Below are positions 1 to 8,648 of a DNA stretch of 13,582 nt, one piece after another (the stretch's first letter is position 1; every line of letters begins with the position of its first letter). Below the pieces are notes generated by a model. It saw only the letters and a program-made list of their open reading frames with translations, did no database searches and was not told where the DNA came from. The DNA is from Ekhidna sp. (GTDB lineage Bacteria; Bacteroidota; Bacteroidia; Cytophagales; Cyclobacteriaceae): positions 1 to 13,582 of the forward strand of contig JAPPDO010000193.1 of NCBI GenBank assembly GCA_028821635.1, given 5' to 3'. The translations under genes were made by a program, and so were the position numbers.

Positions 1-1411
1 GTTCAGAAACTTGAAGTTCTCTTGCCAAGTCTGCACCGTGCATTGCTCCACCTCCGCCAATTACGACCATTGAAAAATCTCTTGGATCGTATCCTTTGTT
101 CACTGAGATCAGTTTTAAGGCGTTGATCATGTTTGAATTGGCAACTCTAATTACCCCTCTTGCCACTTCTTCAAAAGACGAATTCACTTCATCGCAAAGC
201 GGCTTTATGGCTGAATTAATTGCATCAAGGTCAGGAGTTTGCCTTCCTCCCAAAAAATAATCGGGATGAATCCTCCCCAACAGGATATTTGCATCAGTAG
301 TGGTGAACCCCTTCCCCCCATTTCCATAGGCAGCCGGGCCAGGTTGTGCACCGGCACTTTTGGGGCCAACGTGCACTTTTCCACCTGCATCAGTCCATGC
401 AATACTTCCTCCTCCATTACCTATTTCCACAATATCTACGACCGGCGTTTGTATGGGGTAGCCTGCCTTAGTCTTTGATTTTTCAATTTTATAATTTGTT
501 GTTATTTGTACCTGTCCATTTTCAATCAGAGCACATTTGGCGGTAGTGCCTCCTATATCGAGAACAATCAGGTTTTTTTTGTTAATGACTCTTCCAAGAG
601 CAATGGCACCAAAGACACCACTTGCAGGGCCGGACTCTACCATCGTAATCGGATTAGTCATGACATCATTGATGGAGGTAATTCCTCCGTTAGACTGCAT
701 GATATATGGGGAACTGTTAAGTCCTTTGTACGAAAGCTTCTCGTTAAGGTTATTAAGGTATTTTTTGGCTATTGGTAAAACATAGCCTGATAGAACGGTG
801 GTACTCGTGCGTTCATATTCACGCCATTCTCTGGTAACTTGATTGGATGCTATGACTTCAACTTTCGGGAGTTGCAGTTTAACTTTTTTAAGCAGCTCCT
901 TTTCATGGATTGGATTTTTATAGGCGTGGAGTAAGCAAATAGCGATGGATTCTACACCTTCTTCCTTGCACTTATCAATGATCTCGGTGAGATTTTCTGT
1001 ATTCAGATCGACTAAAATTTCACCTTTGTAGTTGATTCTCTCATCAACCTCAAATCGCAGAAATCTTGGTACAAATGGGACTTGTTTAACGAAGTTAAAA
1101 TTGAATAAATCCGGCCTGTTGCATCGCGCAATTTCCAAAACATCTCTAAATCCTTTGGTGGTAATTAATGCTGTTTTTGCTCCCTTTCTCTCCGTTAGTG
1201 CATTAATCACAACAGTTGTGCCGTGTGCAAAAAAACTGATTTCGGAGAAGTTAAGACCCGCATTTTCAATCGTGTCAAATATCCCTTGTTCAAATTCGGA
1301 CGGCGTGGTATTAGCCTTTGAAGCCTTTACACCTTTTGGAGACCCTTCTTTGTCAAATTCGAGACACACTAAATCTGTAAATGTCCCACCAATATCTGTG
1401 GCAACTCTCAT
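1..1411 (-). CDS. Hydantoinase/oxoprolinase family protein (HyuA-type), N-terminal part, cut by window edge
   Basis: Reading from the ATG at 1411 towards base 1 gives 470 uninterrupted codons; the C-terminal third lies outside the window (family members are usually about 650-720 residues). The protein starts MRVATDIGGTFTD, with the phosphate-loop-like DIGGTFTD at residues 6-13, then HGTT at 63-66, a second actin/HSP70-fold ATP motif DIGGTTAK at 285-292, GNGGGS at 331-336 and IGGGGAMHG at 451-459. These are the hallmarks of HyuA / 5-oxoprolinase / acetone-carboxylase-beta proteins, which use ATP to open or carboxylate small substrates such as hydantoins or pyroglutamate, usually together with a HyuB subunit. 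An in-frame TAG lies five codons upstream, so 1411 is the first possible ATG. The gene follows a TonB-dependent receptor on the same strand after a 74-base gap, which suggests co-transcription. Substrate cannot be read from the sequence; family assignment is secure, exact enzyme is not. Confidence 0.93.
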   Translation of the reverse strand, partial: MRVATDIGGTFTDLVCLEFDKEGSPKGVKASKANTTPSEFEQGIFDTIENAGLNFSEISFFAHGTTVVINALTERKGAKTALITTKGFRDVLEIARCNRPDLFNFNFVKQVPFVPRFLRFEVDERINYKGEILVDLNTENLTEIIDKCKEEGVESIAICLLHAYKNPIHEKELLKKVKLQLPKVEVIASNQVTREWREYERTSTTVLSGYVLPIAKKYLNNLNEKLSYKGLNSSPYIMQSNGGITSINDVMTNPITMVESGPASGVFGAIALGRVINKKNLIVLDIGGTTAKCALIENGQVQITTNYKIEKSKTKAGYPIQTPVVDIVEIGNGGGSIAWTDAGGKVHVGPKSAGAQPGPAAYGNGGKGFTTTDANILLGRIHPDYFLGGRQTPDLDAINSAIKPLCDEVNSSFEEVARGVIRVANSNMINALKLISVNKGYDPRDFSMVVIGGGGAMHGADLARELQVSE

Positions 1412-1485
1412 CCGTTTGTATTCTATTTTGTCGTAAATGTTGAGATGCTAAAAGAAGAAATTAAGAATCTATTAATTGCTTTACC

Positions 1486-3936
1486 TTAAAATGTATAGCT
1501 AAAATCTATCCCGTAAGTTCTTGGTTGGTTTGGAGTTCGAATATCTCCATTACCAAATGCACTCAAAGGCCACCATTCCACATTGTATTCGGTATTAGCA
1601 ATATTTCTGCCCCAGATGCCAATGGTTATGTTGTTGAAATCTACCATTAACCGGCTATTGATTAGTGTGTATGGTTCCTGAAATACTTCGGATTGAGGCA
1701 ATAAATAATTTTCAGCAAACCAGAATTTCTTTCCTTTATTTTCAACGTTTAAATTTCCCCTTATTTTCACTTTTTCAGTAAGATTAAACTTCGTTAGTAA
1801 GCCTAAATTCCAGCTTGACTCTAGTGTAAAAGGGGTAGCATTTCCATTATTTGCGCTTTCGTCAAAGCCGGCAATTATGCCTGCATCGGTAATTTCGGAA
1901 TCAATGGAAGAGTATCCCCCAATTATGTCTAAGAACTTAAAGGCACGTATCTTGGCATCTATTTCAAAACCGGTAAGTTCTGTTTCAGCCAGATTCACCG
2001 TTCCCAAAAAAGATTCATTTCCAAAGGCATCTCCGGTATCAGTATCTCCATCCACATTACCATATCCGAATCTATAGGCTTGTTGATCGTTGAATACCGT
2101 ACTAAACCATGCGAAATTGAAAATGATACGATTGTTGGCAAAACTGCTCTTAAAACCTGCTTCAATGCTTGTTGAGGTTTCATGTTGTATCTCCTTTTCA
2201 ATACCTCCACCTTGTGGACTCTCCAAAATAGCAGCATTGTAGCCGCCACTTCTGAAGCCGCCACTGTAGCTGCCATAAGCCATAAATGTTGTTGCGATGT
2301 TGTAAGAAGCAGAGATTTTAGGCTGTAGGACGCTGTAGGACCTACTTGAATTGGAGCCACCGAATAGTTGTGTTGTATTCTCAACCGTCTCGAATTCATT
2401 TCGTGCACCCGCCGCTATTTTAAATTTATCCGTGATATTATACTCAAGAAATGCAAAGGGAGCAAAAGAGGTTAGTTCATTTACATCATCTGTCAGATTA
2501 AGCCTTGTTACATCAGTGTATTCATAATCTGTAATATCATTGTTGTTGATTTGAGCAGTTACCCACGGACTGTTTATCCTTTGAAAGAAGACTCCTGCAT
2601 TCCACTGAAGAGGGCTGTTACCTTTTGAAATCAGTCTTACCTCTTGATTGAAAGTTTCGGAGCCTCTCTCCATCTCTTGGTACGCATCAGGGACAGGACC
2701 GTATGAGAAGTAGTCTCCGTCATAAAAAAGACTTACATCTGTAAATGAACTTATGGCATTCAGTGTAAATTTTTCAAAGCTAATTTCATATTTAGCACTA
2801 ATAAAATTCGTATTAATCGTTCCTTCACCCAGCCAATCCCCACGTGGTGAGCCACTGTAATTATTTGGAGCCTTGGGGTCACCATCCACCGTTTCCTGAA
2901 ATGGGGTGGTAAAAATTCCTGTGAAGTCATCGTTATGATTGCTATCAACGAAAGTAATCGCACCACTTCGCTTATAACTGTGGTGACCGGTGACGGTTAG
3001 GTTAGACCGGTCATTTAATTCAAACCGTAGAAGACCTCTGATGGATTGATCTGTGCTGAAGTCCACATACTGATCCAGAAACGTATTTTCTATTAATCCG
3101 TCGAAGTTGGCATAGTTTGAAGACAGCCTAAAATAAACCTTATCCTTTACAATAGGTCCTGACAGCGATATGGATGAGTTTGTTGCGTTACCATTGCCGT
3201 ATCCTGCTTTGAAAGTCCCACTCAGTTGGTCTGTAATTTGCTTTGTCGTAATGCTCACTGCACCGCCGATTGCATTTTTACCATAAAAGATACCCTGAGA
3301 CCCTTTGACAACTTCGATTTGTTCAATATCATGAAGGGTTTGAGTATTAAGATTTGCATCAGCCAGGTATACGCCGTCCACAACAAGTGCTATTGGTGAG
3401 TGTCCATACCTAATTTGAGGGATTCCTCGAACATTTATAAGAACCGTTCCGGGATCTTGGGACTCCCCATACGAAATACCGGGAACCTGAGTTAGAAACG
3501 TTCCAATATCTTCTACTCCCGTCATTTCAATCTGTTCCGCATTAAGTGCAATTACGGACTCGGGAATAGATTGAATGGATTCCAGCCGTTTTCTTGACCT
3601 TCCGTAAAGGTCTGTAAATCCGGTAACTGTAACCTCGTCTAAGCTGGTTGCATCAGTAAGTAAGCTGACATTTAAGTTAGTTTCTTCTTTAGGAGTAATT
3701 TCCTTGGTTACAAATCCTACATAGCTAAAAACAAGCGTTTCGCTATTCGAGGGCAATGTAATTTCATAAGACCCATCGGATTTTGTAACGGTTCCTTGTG
3801 ATGTATTTTTAACACTTACGGTAACGCCAATCAAGGGTTCACCGTCACCGTCCGTTATTATTCCACGAATAGTGACCTCTTGGGCTCTAAGTTCAAAAAC
3901 AAGAAAGGTAATTGTTAGTAGTAAAATTATTCTCAT
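1486..3936 (-). CDS. TonB-dependent outer-membrane receptor with carboxypeptidase-D regulatory-like N-terminus
   Basis: An 816-residue receptor. Residues 1-19 form a signal peptide ending at LRAQ. Residues about 21-95 form a carboxypeptidase regulatory-like beta-sandwich (VTIRGIITDGDGEPLIGVTV, later SDGSYEITLP and SYVGF). A TonB-box-like LDEVTVTGF lies at 99-107. The plug domain is about 119-231, including VVDGVYLADANL and VVKGSQGIFYGKNAIGGAVSI, the conserved end of TonB plugs. The remaining residues form the 22-strand barrel and end in an aromatic residue (YGIDFSYTF), as expected for BAM-dependent insertion. It transports a ligand across the outer membrane using TonB energy. At 816 residues, and without a SusD-like partner next door, it is closer to siderophore or small-molecule receptors than to SusC transporters. 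The downstream HyuA-type enzyme suggests a small nitrogen-containing ligand, but that is inference. Confidence 0.95.
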   Translation of the reverse strand: MRIILLLTITFLVFELRAQEVTIRGIITDGDGEPLIGVTVSVKNTSQGTVTKSDGSYEITLPSNSETLVFSYVGFVTKEITPKEETNLNVSLLTDATSLDEVTVTGFTDLYGRSRKRLESIQSIPESVIALNAEQIEMTGVEDIGTFLTQVPGISYGESQDPGTVLINVRGIPQIRYGHSPIALVVDGVYLADANLNTQTLHDIEQIEVVKGSQGIFYGKNAIGGAVSITTKQITDQLSGTFKAGYGNGNATNSSISLSGPIVKDKVYFRLSSNYANFDGLIENTFLDQYVDFSTDQSIRGLLRFELNDRSNLTVTGHHSYKRSGAITFVDSNHNDDFTGIFTTPFQETVDGDPKAPNNYSGSPRGDWLGEGTINTNFISAKYEISFEKFTLNAISSFTDVSLFYDGDYFSYGPVPDAYQEMERGSETFNQEVRLISKGNSPLQWNAGVFFQRINSPWVTAQINNNDITDYEYTDVTRLNLTDDVNELTSFAPFAFLEYNITDKFKIAAGARNEFETVENTTQLFGGSNSSRSYSVLQPKISASYNIATTFMAYGSYSGGFRSGGYNAAILESPQGGGIEKEIQHETSTSIEAGFKSSFANNRIIFNFAWFSTVFNDQQAYRFGYGNVDGDTDTGDAFGNESFLGTVNLAETELTGFEIDAKIRAFKFLDIIGGYSSIDSEITDAGIIAGFDESANNGNATPFTLESSWNLGLLTKFNLTEKVKIRGNLNVENKGKKFWFAENYLLPQSEVFQEPYTLINSRLMVDFNNITIGIWGRNIANTEYNVEWWPLSAFGNGDIRTPNQPRTYGIDFSYTF

Positions 3937-4065
3937 CGTAATGATCGTTAAGCTGTATATTTTAATATTGTAGCAAATTGAAATACTTCCTGCTTAATGA
4001 AGAAGTATTCCTATTATTTTAAAATTATCAGGAAGTAATTTTTTAATTTAGGAATTTTCTGTCTC
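3937..4065. promoter_or_regulatory. Divergent intergenic region with nested inverted repeats
   Basis: This 129-base AT-rich gap separates the minus-strand receptor from the plus-strand 615-residue protein, so it should hold promoters for both. It contains AATACTTC (3982-3989) paired with GAAGTATT (4002-4009), and TACTTCCTG (3984-3992) paired with CAGGAAGTA (4029-4037). The two pairings share the same left arm and are therefore mutually exclusive as hairpins; as DNA they give three copies of a GAAGTA-type half site. This may be an operator or an attenuator-like structure. I could not identify a convincing Bacteroidota -33/-7 promoter (TTTG and TANNTTTG) by eye. Confidence 0.35.
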
Positions 4066-5913
4066 ATGGGATACAAGAAAGAATACAAAAGTTTAAAACT
4101 ACTACCCACTGTTTTTGGGAAATTGCACGATGAGTTGGTTCGGGCTTTTTCAGAGGAAAATGCAGTAAATGCTGAATTGATTTTGAGTTATCAACTGTAT
4201 GGCTTTGACAATATGGATGATAATAAGCCGAATTTACGGGACTATATACGCATTAAAACAGGGTTGCATATTAATGGGAAGTACCTCTACAATAAGGTAA
4301 GAGAGTGGAACAGTAATAAAATAATCAAACTGACCCGAGAGTATGTATATGTCTACTTTAATTGCATTGGCTTCAAAGGGATTACTGAATTCCTGGATTA
4401 TTATGAATTTGACTCCTCCGTAAGGAATGAGCAACTAAAATTAATTGGCATAAACCCATTTACTGATATTGACAACGAATACTATGTTGGCTATTACTAT
4501 GGAGAGGATCGTGAGGTTATCAAAACGAAATTGAGCATATACAATCAATACAAAAATGTTGATTGGACGCTCATTTATTGGGAGGATGAGGATACGCCTT
4601 CACTATACACCTACAAGGGGGTTGTCATAGAAGCGAAAGATACGATTACGTTTTACTTCTCCAAAGATTTTGCTACAACGGAAAGAGATGCATTGATTTC
4701 CGTTTTTTTCGGAAACAGAAATATCGTAAATAAACCATTTCTGTTAGGTACCTACTCCGGATTTGATAGAAGTGATCATCCTGTTGCAGGAAAGATAATA
4801 TTTGAAAAGGTGCTAACCGAAGAGGAGCAGGAAGAGCAGGCTCATTCCAAAGAAATAGATATTATCATTAGAAATGAAATCACCAATCAAAGGCTGGTTG
4901 TAAACTCAACATTGCCACAAAATAAGTTTGAATTATCGGAAGAAAGTCTGACTGCCAATAAAATTGAAAATTACGCTCACTCATATATCGGTTGTATATT
5001 AAATTCTAATAATCACCTTGCGACTAATGTTTATCTAAAAATTGAGAAGGACAGCAACAAGGCATCTTTGAAAATATTTGATAGCAAGACCCACTTCGGA
5101 TTTTTTAAAATTCTACATGCAAGAGAAATACTGTATGGTCTTTTCGATGATCCCGGCAATCGCAGTAGATTAATTTTAATTATTGATTCTTCCTTTTACA
5201 ATGAGAAATATCTGTTAGGAACTTATTCGGGAGTAGGACCGAATAACCGGCCAATTGTGGGGCGGATTTGTTTTGAGAAGAAGGAAGTAGACATTCATTT
5301 GGAAGAGCGGGGAAAGAATACTTACCTCGACGGTCAAAGTCCTCCTGATCAACAATTCCTTTACCATTTCTTTCTTGGTTCCGGAAATAACTTCGGCCCT
5401 ACGATTGCCAATCTTAAAGAGATTGAAAAGAAATTAACTAATAATTCTAATAATGAGACCGGGCTGAAATTATTAGCAGGTAAATACTTACTATACTATG
5501 TAGATGAACAGGAAGGGTTTCTTTATCAGGAAGTCATGGAAATACAAGAGAATGGCGATACAATCCTTACTACCTTCTATGGCTTCATGCTTGGTTCTGC
5601 CAAAATATTTGGGGATGGGCAGTTAGCCGTCAGAATAAATAAGCACGGGGATAACATTTTTTATGCTCAATTAATGGTCTTTGTTGGAAGATATAGCCAC
5701 GAGGAGGCAAAAGCACTCAATGGTATTTTCAGTACTTTGAGCAATGACTACTCCCCTATAGCCTATAAAGTCGTTGTCATACCGACTAATTCCGAAATTT
5801 TGCCTCAGAGGATTAAAATTGGTTCTAGTCAGTATAAAGAATTTGTTAAATCCGATAATTTTCAATCACTTTTTAATGGCAAACTTCAATCAATGAAGTC
5901 AGGACGGTCTTAG
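4066..5913 (+). CDS. Uncharacterised 615-residue protein: helical N-terminus plus three diverged beta-rich repeats
   Basis: I do not recognise this family. Residues 1-115 look alpha-helical and include a stretch (LRDYIRIKTGLHINGKYLYN, 57-76) reminiscent of small DNA- or protein-binding helical domains. The rest consists of three modules rich in beta strands. Each begins with an aromatic/glycine strand (YYVGYYYG 139-146, SYIGCIL 306-312, KYLLYYVD 473-480) and ends with a conserved turn: LLGTYSGFDRSDHPVAGKIIFEK (split at 226 and 236), LLGTYSG with RPIVGRICFEK (383-405), and FVGRYS with PIAYKVVVIP (539-573). The GTYSG/GRYS positions 228, 385 and 541 give a very regular period of 156-157 residues. 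An acidic linker (EEEQEEQ) follows module 1. There is no signal peptide or membrane segment, so it is probably cytoplasmic. A ligand-sensing or regulatory role is possible but unproven. It starts after a divergent promoter region and is probably monocistronic. Confidence 0.85.
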   Translation: MGYKKEYKSLKLLPTVFGKLHDELVRAFSEENAVNAELILSYQLYGFDNMDDNKPNLRDYIRIKTGLHINGKYLYNKVREWNSNKIIKLTREYVYVYFNCIGFKGITEFLDYYEFDSSVRNEQLKLIGINPFTDIDNEYYVGYYYGEDREVIKTKLSIYNQYKNVDWTLIYWEDEDTPSLYTYKGVVIEAKDTITFYFSKDFATTERDALISVFFGNRNIVNKPFLLGTYSGFDRSDHPVAGKIIFEKVLTEEEQEEQAHSKEIDIIIRNEITNQRLVVNSTLPQNKFELSEESLTANKIENYAHSYIGCILNSNNHLATNVYLKIEKDSNKASLKIFDSKTHFGFFKILHAREILYGLFDDPGNRSRLILIIDSSFYNEKYLLGTYSGVGPNNRPIVGRICFEKKEVDIHLEERGKNTYLDGQSPPDQQFLYHFFLGSGNNFGPTIANLKEIEKKLTNNSNNETGLKLLAGKYLLYYVDEQEGFLYQEVMEIQENGDTILTTFYGFMLGSAKIFGDGQLAVRINKHGDNIFYAQLMVFVGRYSHEEAKALNGIFSTLSNDYSPIAYKVVVIPTNSEILPQRIKIGSSQYKEFVKSDNFQSLFNGKLQSMKSGRS

Positions 5914-6263
5914 CATAATAATTTAGTTGAAGAGGGTAATTAGGGACACTAAAAGAAGCCATATTTAGAATAGATGTTGTTAGCAAGCACATTTTGTTTG
6001 ATTACTGGAATTTGTTCTGTAATAACCTCAAGAGTGAGTACGCAATCAACTTTGGGCGTCAAATTCAGCAGCTGGATTTGAGGAGATGGTTAACCATGCT
6101 TTGCATAACAGACCGTGGGAATTAGGCAAAGCTTCTCATTAACTATAACGTCTAACTAAGCTCTGTCGGCTCAGCTTTTCATTTATCTCAAAAGTATCTG
6201 TTCCAAATACTCTTTGCAAATAACTAAGTAAGCCGATGGAGTTTAGTGCTTGTTAGCAAACGT
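5914..6263. other. Gene-poor convergent gap; attC-like hairpin on its right side
   Basis: This 350-base stretch lies between the convergent ends of the 615-residue protein and the methyltransferase. Its right part is the inverted-repeat site annotated separately at 6150-6257. The left part holds no recognised gene. One plus-strand frame stays open for 61 codons from 5940 to a TAG at 6123-6125, reading like protein (KHILFDYWNLF, GRQIQQLDLRRW), but without a start codon near its beginning; it may be the remnant of a lost gene. A perfect 12-base palindrome ATGGTTAACCAT lies at 6086-6097. No convincing stem-plus-T-tract terminator was found. Confidence 0.4.
6150..6257 (-). repeat. attC-like imperfect inverted repeat after the restriction-modification unit
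   Basis: The outer arms are CTAAC (6152-6156) and GTTAG (6252-6256), followed by AAGC (6158-6161) pairing with GCTT (6248-6251), then an unequal internal loop, then TCGGCT (6166-6171) pairing with AGCCGA (6231-6236). The loop contains another hairpin, CAAAAGTAT (6189-6197) with ATACTCTTTG (6207-6216). Outer box, unpaired spacer, inner box and a long self-complementary middle is the layout of integron attC sites, and the length of about 108 bases is normal for them. Read on the minus strand, the distal box is GTTAGAC (6156-6150), which fits the attC core GTTRRRY; the proximal box TGCTAAC fits RYYYAAC only partly. It lies six bases after the methyltransferase stop, where a cassette attC would be. 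Confidence 0.6.
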
Positions 6264-7460
6264 TTAGACCAGTTTTATAAGTTCATTAGCTATGGAGTAA
6301 GCCAATTTTGGGGGGACAGCATTGCCAACCTGAGTAAATTGTCTCGCCGTTGAGCCATTGAAGATATAATTATCTGGAAAGGTTTGAAGTCGAGCAGATT
6401 CTCGAACGGAAAGTGTTCTTGGGATATATGGATGTAAGTGAGATCGACCACCTCCTTTGGTTCCTCCAGCAATAACTGTTTTAGAGGGAAGAAATGGGTT
6501 TAGACGATCTACTCTCCCGAGTTGATCCCTTGCCCCATAGTCCAGTTCCATATATCTCGAAACCGAATTGGCAGTATGTTTTCTGGTTTCATTGTTCATG
6601 AGTCCATCTGAAGATCTATCAAAAACGTCTATGCAAGGAGTTTGAAATAATGAGATTTGAGGAAACTGGAACTGATCGGAGTTTCTCACTCCCACAATGA
6701 AAAGTCGTAACCTATTTTGAGGAACTCCAAAGTAAGAGGCATTAAGAATTTGAGGATCGGATATTTTGTAACCAACCTTTCTTAATTTCTTTAATGAACC
6801 ATAAAGTTGACCGTCAGAATCCAAATCTTTTAGCCCAGATACATTTTCGATAACAAAGGCTTTGGGCTGAAATTTCTCTATCAACCATAAGTAATCAAAT
6901 AGCAAATTACCTTTCTCTTCATCTTCGAACCCTTTTCTTTTGAAATTGCCATCTTCCTTTCTAAACCGTTGATTGGAGGCAATGCTAAAAGGTTGACATG
7001 GCGGTCCACCATGAAAGACTCCTTCAAATGAGTTTTTCACCCCCAATTTTTTTGTGAGAATTTCAGCAATTTCATCTCTTCTAGAGATATCTCCGCTAAA
7101 GTCTGGTGGGCCAAAAACGGGTCTTTTCTTATTGTTTATTCTTAAGGTGTTGCAAAAGAGTTCATTGTTTTCAAATGAACCTATTGTTTCAAACCCTGCA
7201 TATTCAAATCCCAAATCCATTCCACCAGCTCCTGTAAAGAAACTAACTGCTGGAACACCAGAACTTTTTTGAAGATACTCCTCAATAGGGTGTGACTTTT
7301 CTTCATGAGAGAAGCCATTGACATAGTTTCTGTATCTCAGATTGTCATAGTTTAAACCCTTGTTTTCAAGTAGTTCGGCAAGGGGAATATCTTTTTTACT
7401 AGATTCCTTAAATAAGGATAGTTGATTTTGTACTGATAGCTTTTCTTTAAGTTCTTTCAT
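6264..7460 (-). CDS. DNA (cytosine-5-)-methyltransferase of a type II restriction-modification system
   Basis: This 398-residue enzyme transfers a methyl group from S-adenosylmethionine to cytosine C5. All key motifs are present in order: motif I SFFTGAGGMDLGF (73-85) for cofactor binding; motif IV GGPPCQPFS (151-159) with catalytic Cys155; motif VI ENV (205-207); motif VIII QNRLR (248-252); motif IX RESARLQTFP (353-362); and motif X QVGNAVPP (377-384). The target-recognition stretch between VIII and IX is short, about 95 residues, as in monospecific enzymes. It appears intact and active. The ATG overlaps the stop of the upstream HNH nuclease gene by four bases (ATGA), so translation is probably coupled. 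Its role is to protect host DNA from the linked nuclease. The target sequence cannot be predicted here. The TAA stop is followed within six bases by an attC-like repeat. Confidence 0.96.
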   Translation of the reverse strand: MKELKEKLSVQNQLSLFKESSKKDIPLAELLENKGLNYDNLRYRNYVNGFSHEEKSHPIEEYLQKSSGVPAVSFFTGAGGMDLGFEYAGFETIGSFENNELFCNTLRINNKKRPVFGPPDFSGDISRRDEIAEILTKKLGVKNSFEGVFHGGPPCQPFSIASNQRFRKEDGNFKRKGFEDEEKGNLLFDYLWLIEKFQPKAFVIENVSGLKDLDSDGQLYGSLKKLRKVGYKISDPQILNASYFGVPQNRLRLFIVGVRNSDQFQFPQISLFQTPCIDVFDRSSDGLMNNETRKHTANSVSRYMELDYGARDQLGRVDRLNPFLPSKTVIAGGTKGGGRSHLHPYIPRTLSVRESARLQTFPDNYIFNGSTARQFTQVGNAVPPKLAYSIANELIKLV

Positions 7461-8632
7461 GCCACAAACTGAACCTTCGCCTCGTTATAAACTTCGATGG
7501 CTTGATCTCTATTCTTGAAATCATCTTCTTTTTTTGATTTCAGCCATTTATTGTAGTACAAATGTACACTTCTGTGACACGAAGGGCAAAGCCCAACAAC
7601 ATCACTTAGTGATGTTCCTTTCGCAGTAATACCTAAAGATGATGATAATGGAAGTACATGGTGAATTTCAATCAGATTATCTGTCCATGGATATCTTTCC
7701 TTAGTATTACAAGTACACATGTCGCAAATTGGAACGGGATTTTGCTCCAAAAACATTCTACGAAGAACAGGACTTCTTTCAATTTTTAAGTGGCTAATTC
7801 TTGACCGTTTACCTTCTATGAATATCTCATCGTTTGGAACCTCTCTTGTTTGGAGTTTTACCTTCTTAATTCCCTTCGCTAAAGAAGTTAAGCTTAGGAA
7901 ATCCTCATGTCTAATATCTTTTGGTTTCTGAAAATCAGGGTTAATCAAGTCCGCAAATCCATTGTAGTTATAATAATCTTCTATTGACGCATCAAGAATA
8001 AGCTGGCCTTTATTCCATTTCAGTAAATTGATTTGACTCATAAATATCAGCATCTCTCGGACTTGCCTTGTATCGTCTCCCTTAGGTGTATATGAAGTTG
8101 GCTTAAGCTTTCTAAAGAAATCGACATCTTCTGTTCCAGTAACGCCATTGGAAACTAAATGAGTAAAAACATCCTCCAGAGTCAATGACGTATTGGTATT
8201 TTCAAGTAACCTAGCCATTAGAAGTTTAAGAATGGCGCAATAGGGGTAGATGATTGGATCACTCGAATTATAATCTTGAAAAGCAGGAAAGGGAAATCTA
8301 AAACGCGGTATGTAATGGAATAGAAAGTCATCTACATCCCCAAACTTTCCTGAGTTGTTGGCAAGCTCATCGCAGAAATCCGTTGTTACAAGATTGTTAT
8401 CGAGTGCTGTTGCGAGGAAACTACATTCAAAAACACGTTTATAATTTCTCCAAACCCTATAACTATTTGGAGCGAAGGGCATTCCAGTGCGTAGTTCGAG
8501 AGGTTCTCTCAGTGGGTCTGGGTCACTACGTAGTGAAACTCCATTAAGATCTTTAAGAACAATAGAGACTTCCCTAAGAATGTTATAGTCAAAATATAAC
8601 AACCGGCCTTGATCCCATCTCCATTTGCTCAT
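7457..8632 (-). CDS. HNH endonuclease, probable type II restriction enzyme
   Basis: A 391-residue protein. The N-terminal 290 residues are not recognised and probably provide DNA recognition and dimerisation. The C-terminus is a zinc-containing HNH nuclease of McrA-like type: CDMC (303-306), EIHHVLPL (323-330) with the catalytic His pair 324/325, then SDVVGLCPSCHRSVH (343-357) giving the second zinc pair Cys349/Cys352 and His353 and His357. Asp344 stands where many HNH proteins have Asn, which is a tolerated variant. An in-frame TAG just upstream (TAGCACATG) makes 8632 the first possible ATG. The gene sits directly before, and overlaps, a cytosine-5 methyltransferase gene, so a cognate restriction enzyme is the natural reading. 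The nuclease-first order with no visible control-protein gene is notable. Only 16 bases separate its start from an attC-like repeat upstream, typical of a cassette gene. Confidence 0.9.
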   Translation of the reverse strand: MSKWRWDQGRLLYFDYNILREVSIVLKDLNGVSLRSDPDPLREPLELRTGMPFAPNSYRVWRNYKRVFECSFLATALDNNLVTTDFCDELANNSGKFGDVDDFLFHYIPRFRFPFPAFQDYNSSDPIIYPYCAILKLLMARLLENTNTSLTLEDVFTHLVSNGVTGTEDVDFFRKLKPTSYTPKGDDTRQVREMLIFMSQINLLKWNKGQLILDASIEDYYNYNGFADLINPDFQKPKDIRHEDFLSLTSLAKGIKKVKLQTREVPNDEIFIEGKRSRISHLKIERSPVLRRMFLEQNPVPICDMCTCNTKERYPWTDNLIEIHHVLPLSSSLGITAKGTSLSDVVGLCPSCHRSVHLYYNKWLKSKKEDDFKNRDQAIEVYNEAKVQFVA

Positions 8633-8648
8633 GTGCTAATTTATGTTT

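Noticed and set aside
1995..2408. 137-residue minus-strand frame inside the TonB receptor
   Set aside because: A shadow frame of the receptor with no domain signal.
1486..3936. Classification of the receptor as a SusC-type glycan transporter
   Set aside because: It is shorter than typical SusC proteins and no SusD-like lipoprotein gene is adjacent; the upstream neighbour is divergent.
5977..5986. TTGTTAGCAA, identical to the end of the attC-like site at 6250-6259, as a third complete site
   Set aside because: Only ten bases match and I could find no pairing partner arm to its left before the 615-residue gene.
5940..6125. 61-codon open frame on the plus strand
   Set aside because: No start codon near its beginning, no recognised family; kept only as a possible gene remnant in the gap description.
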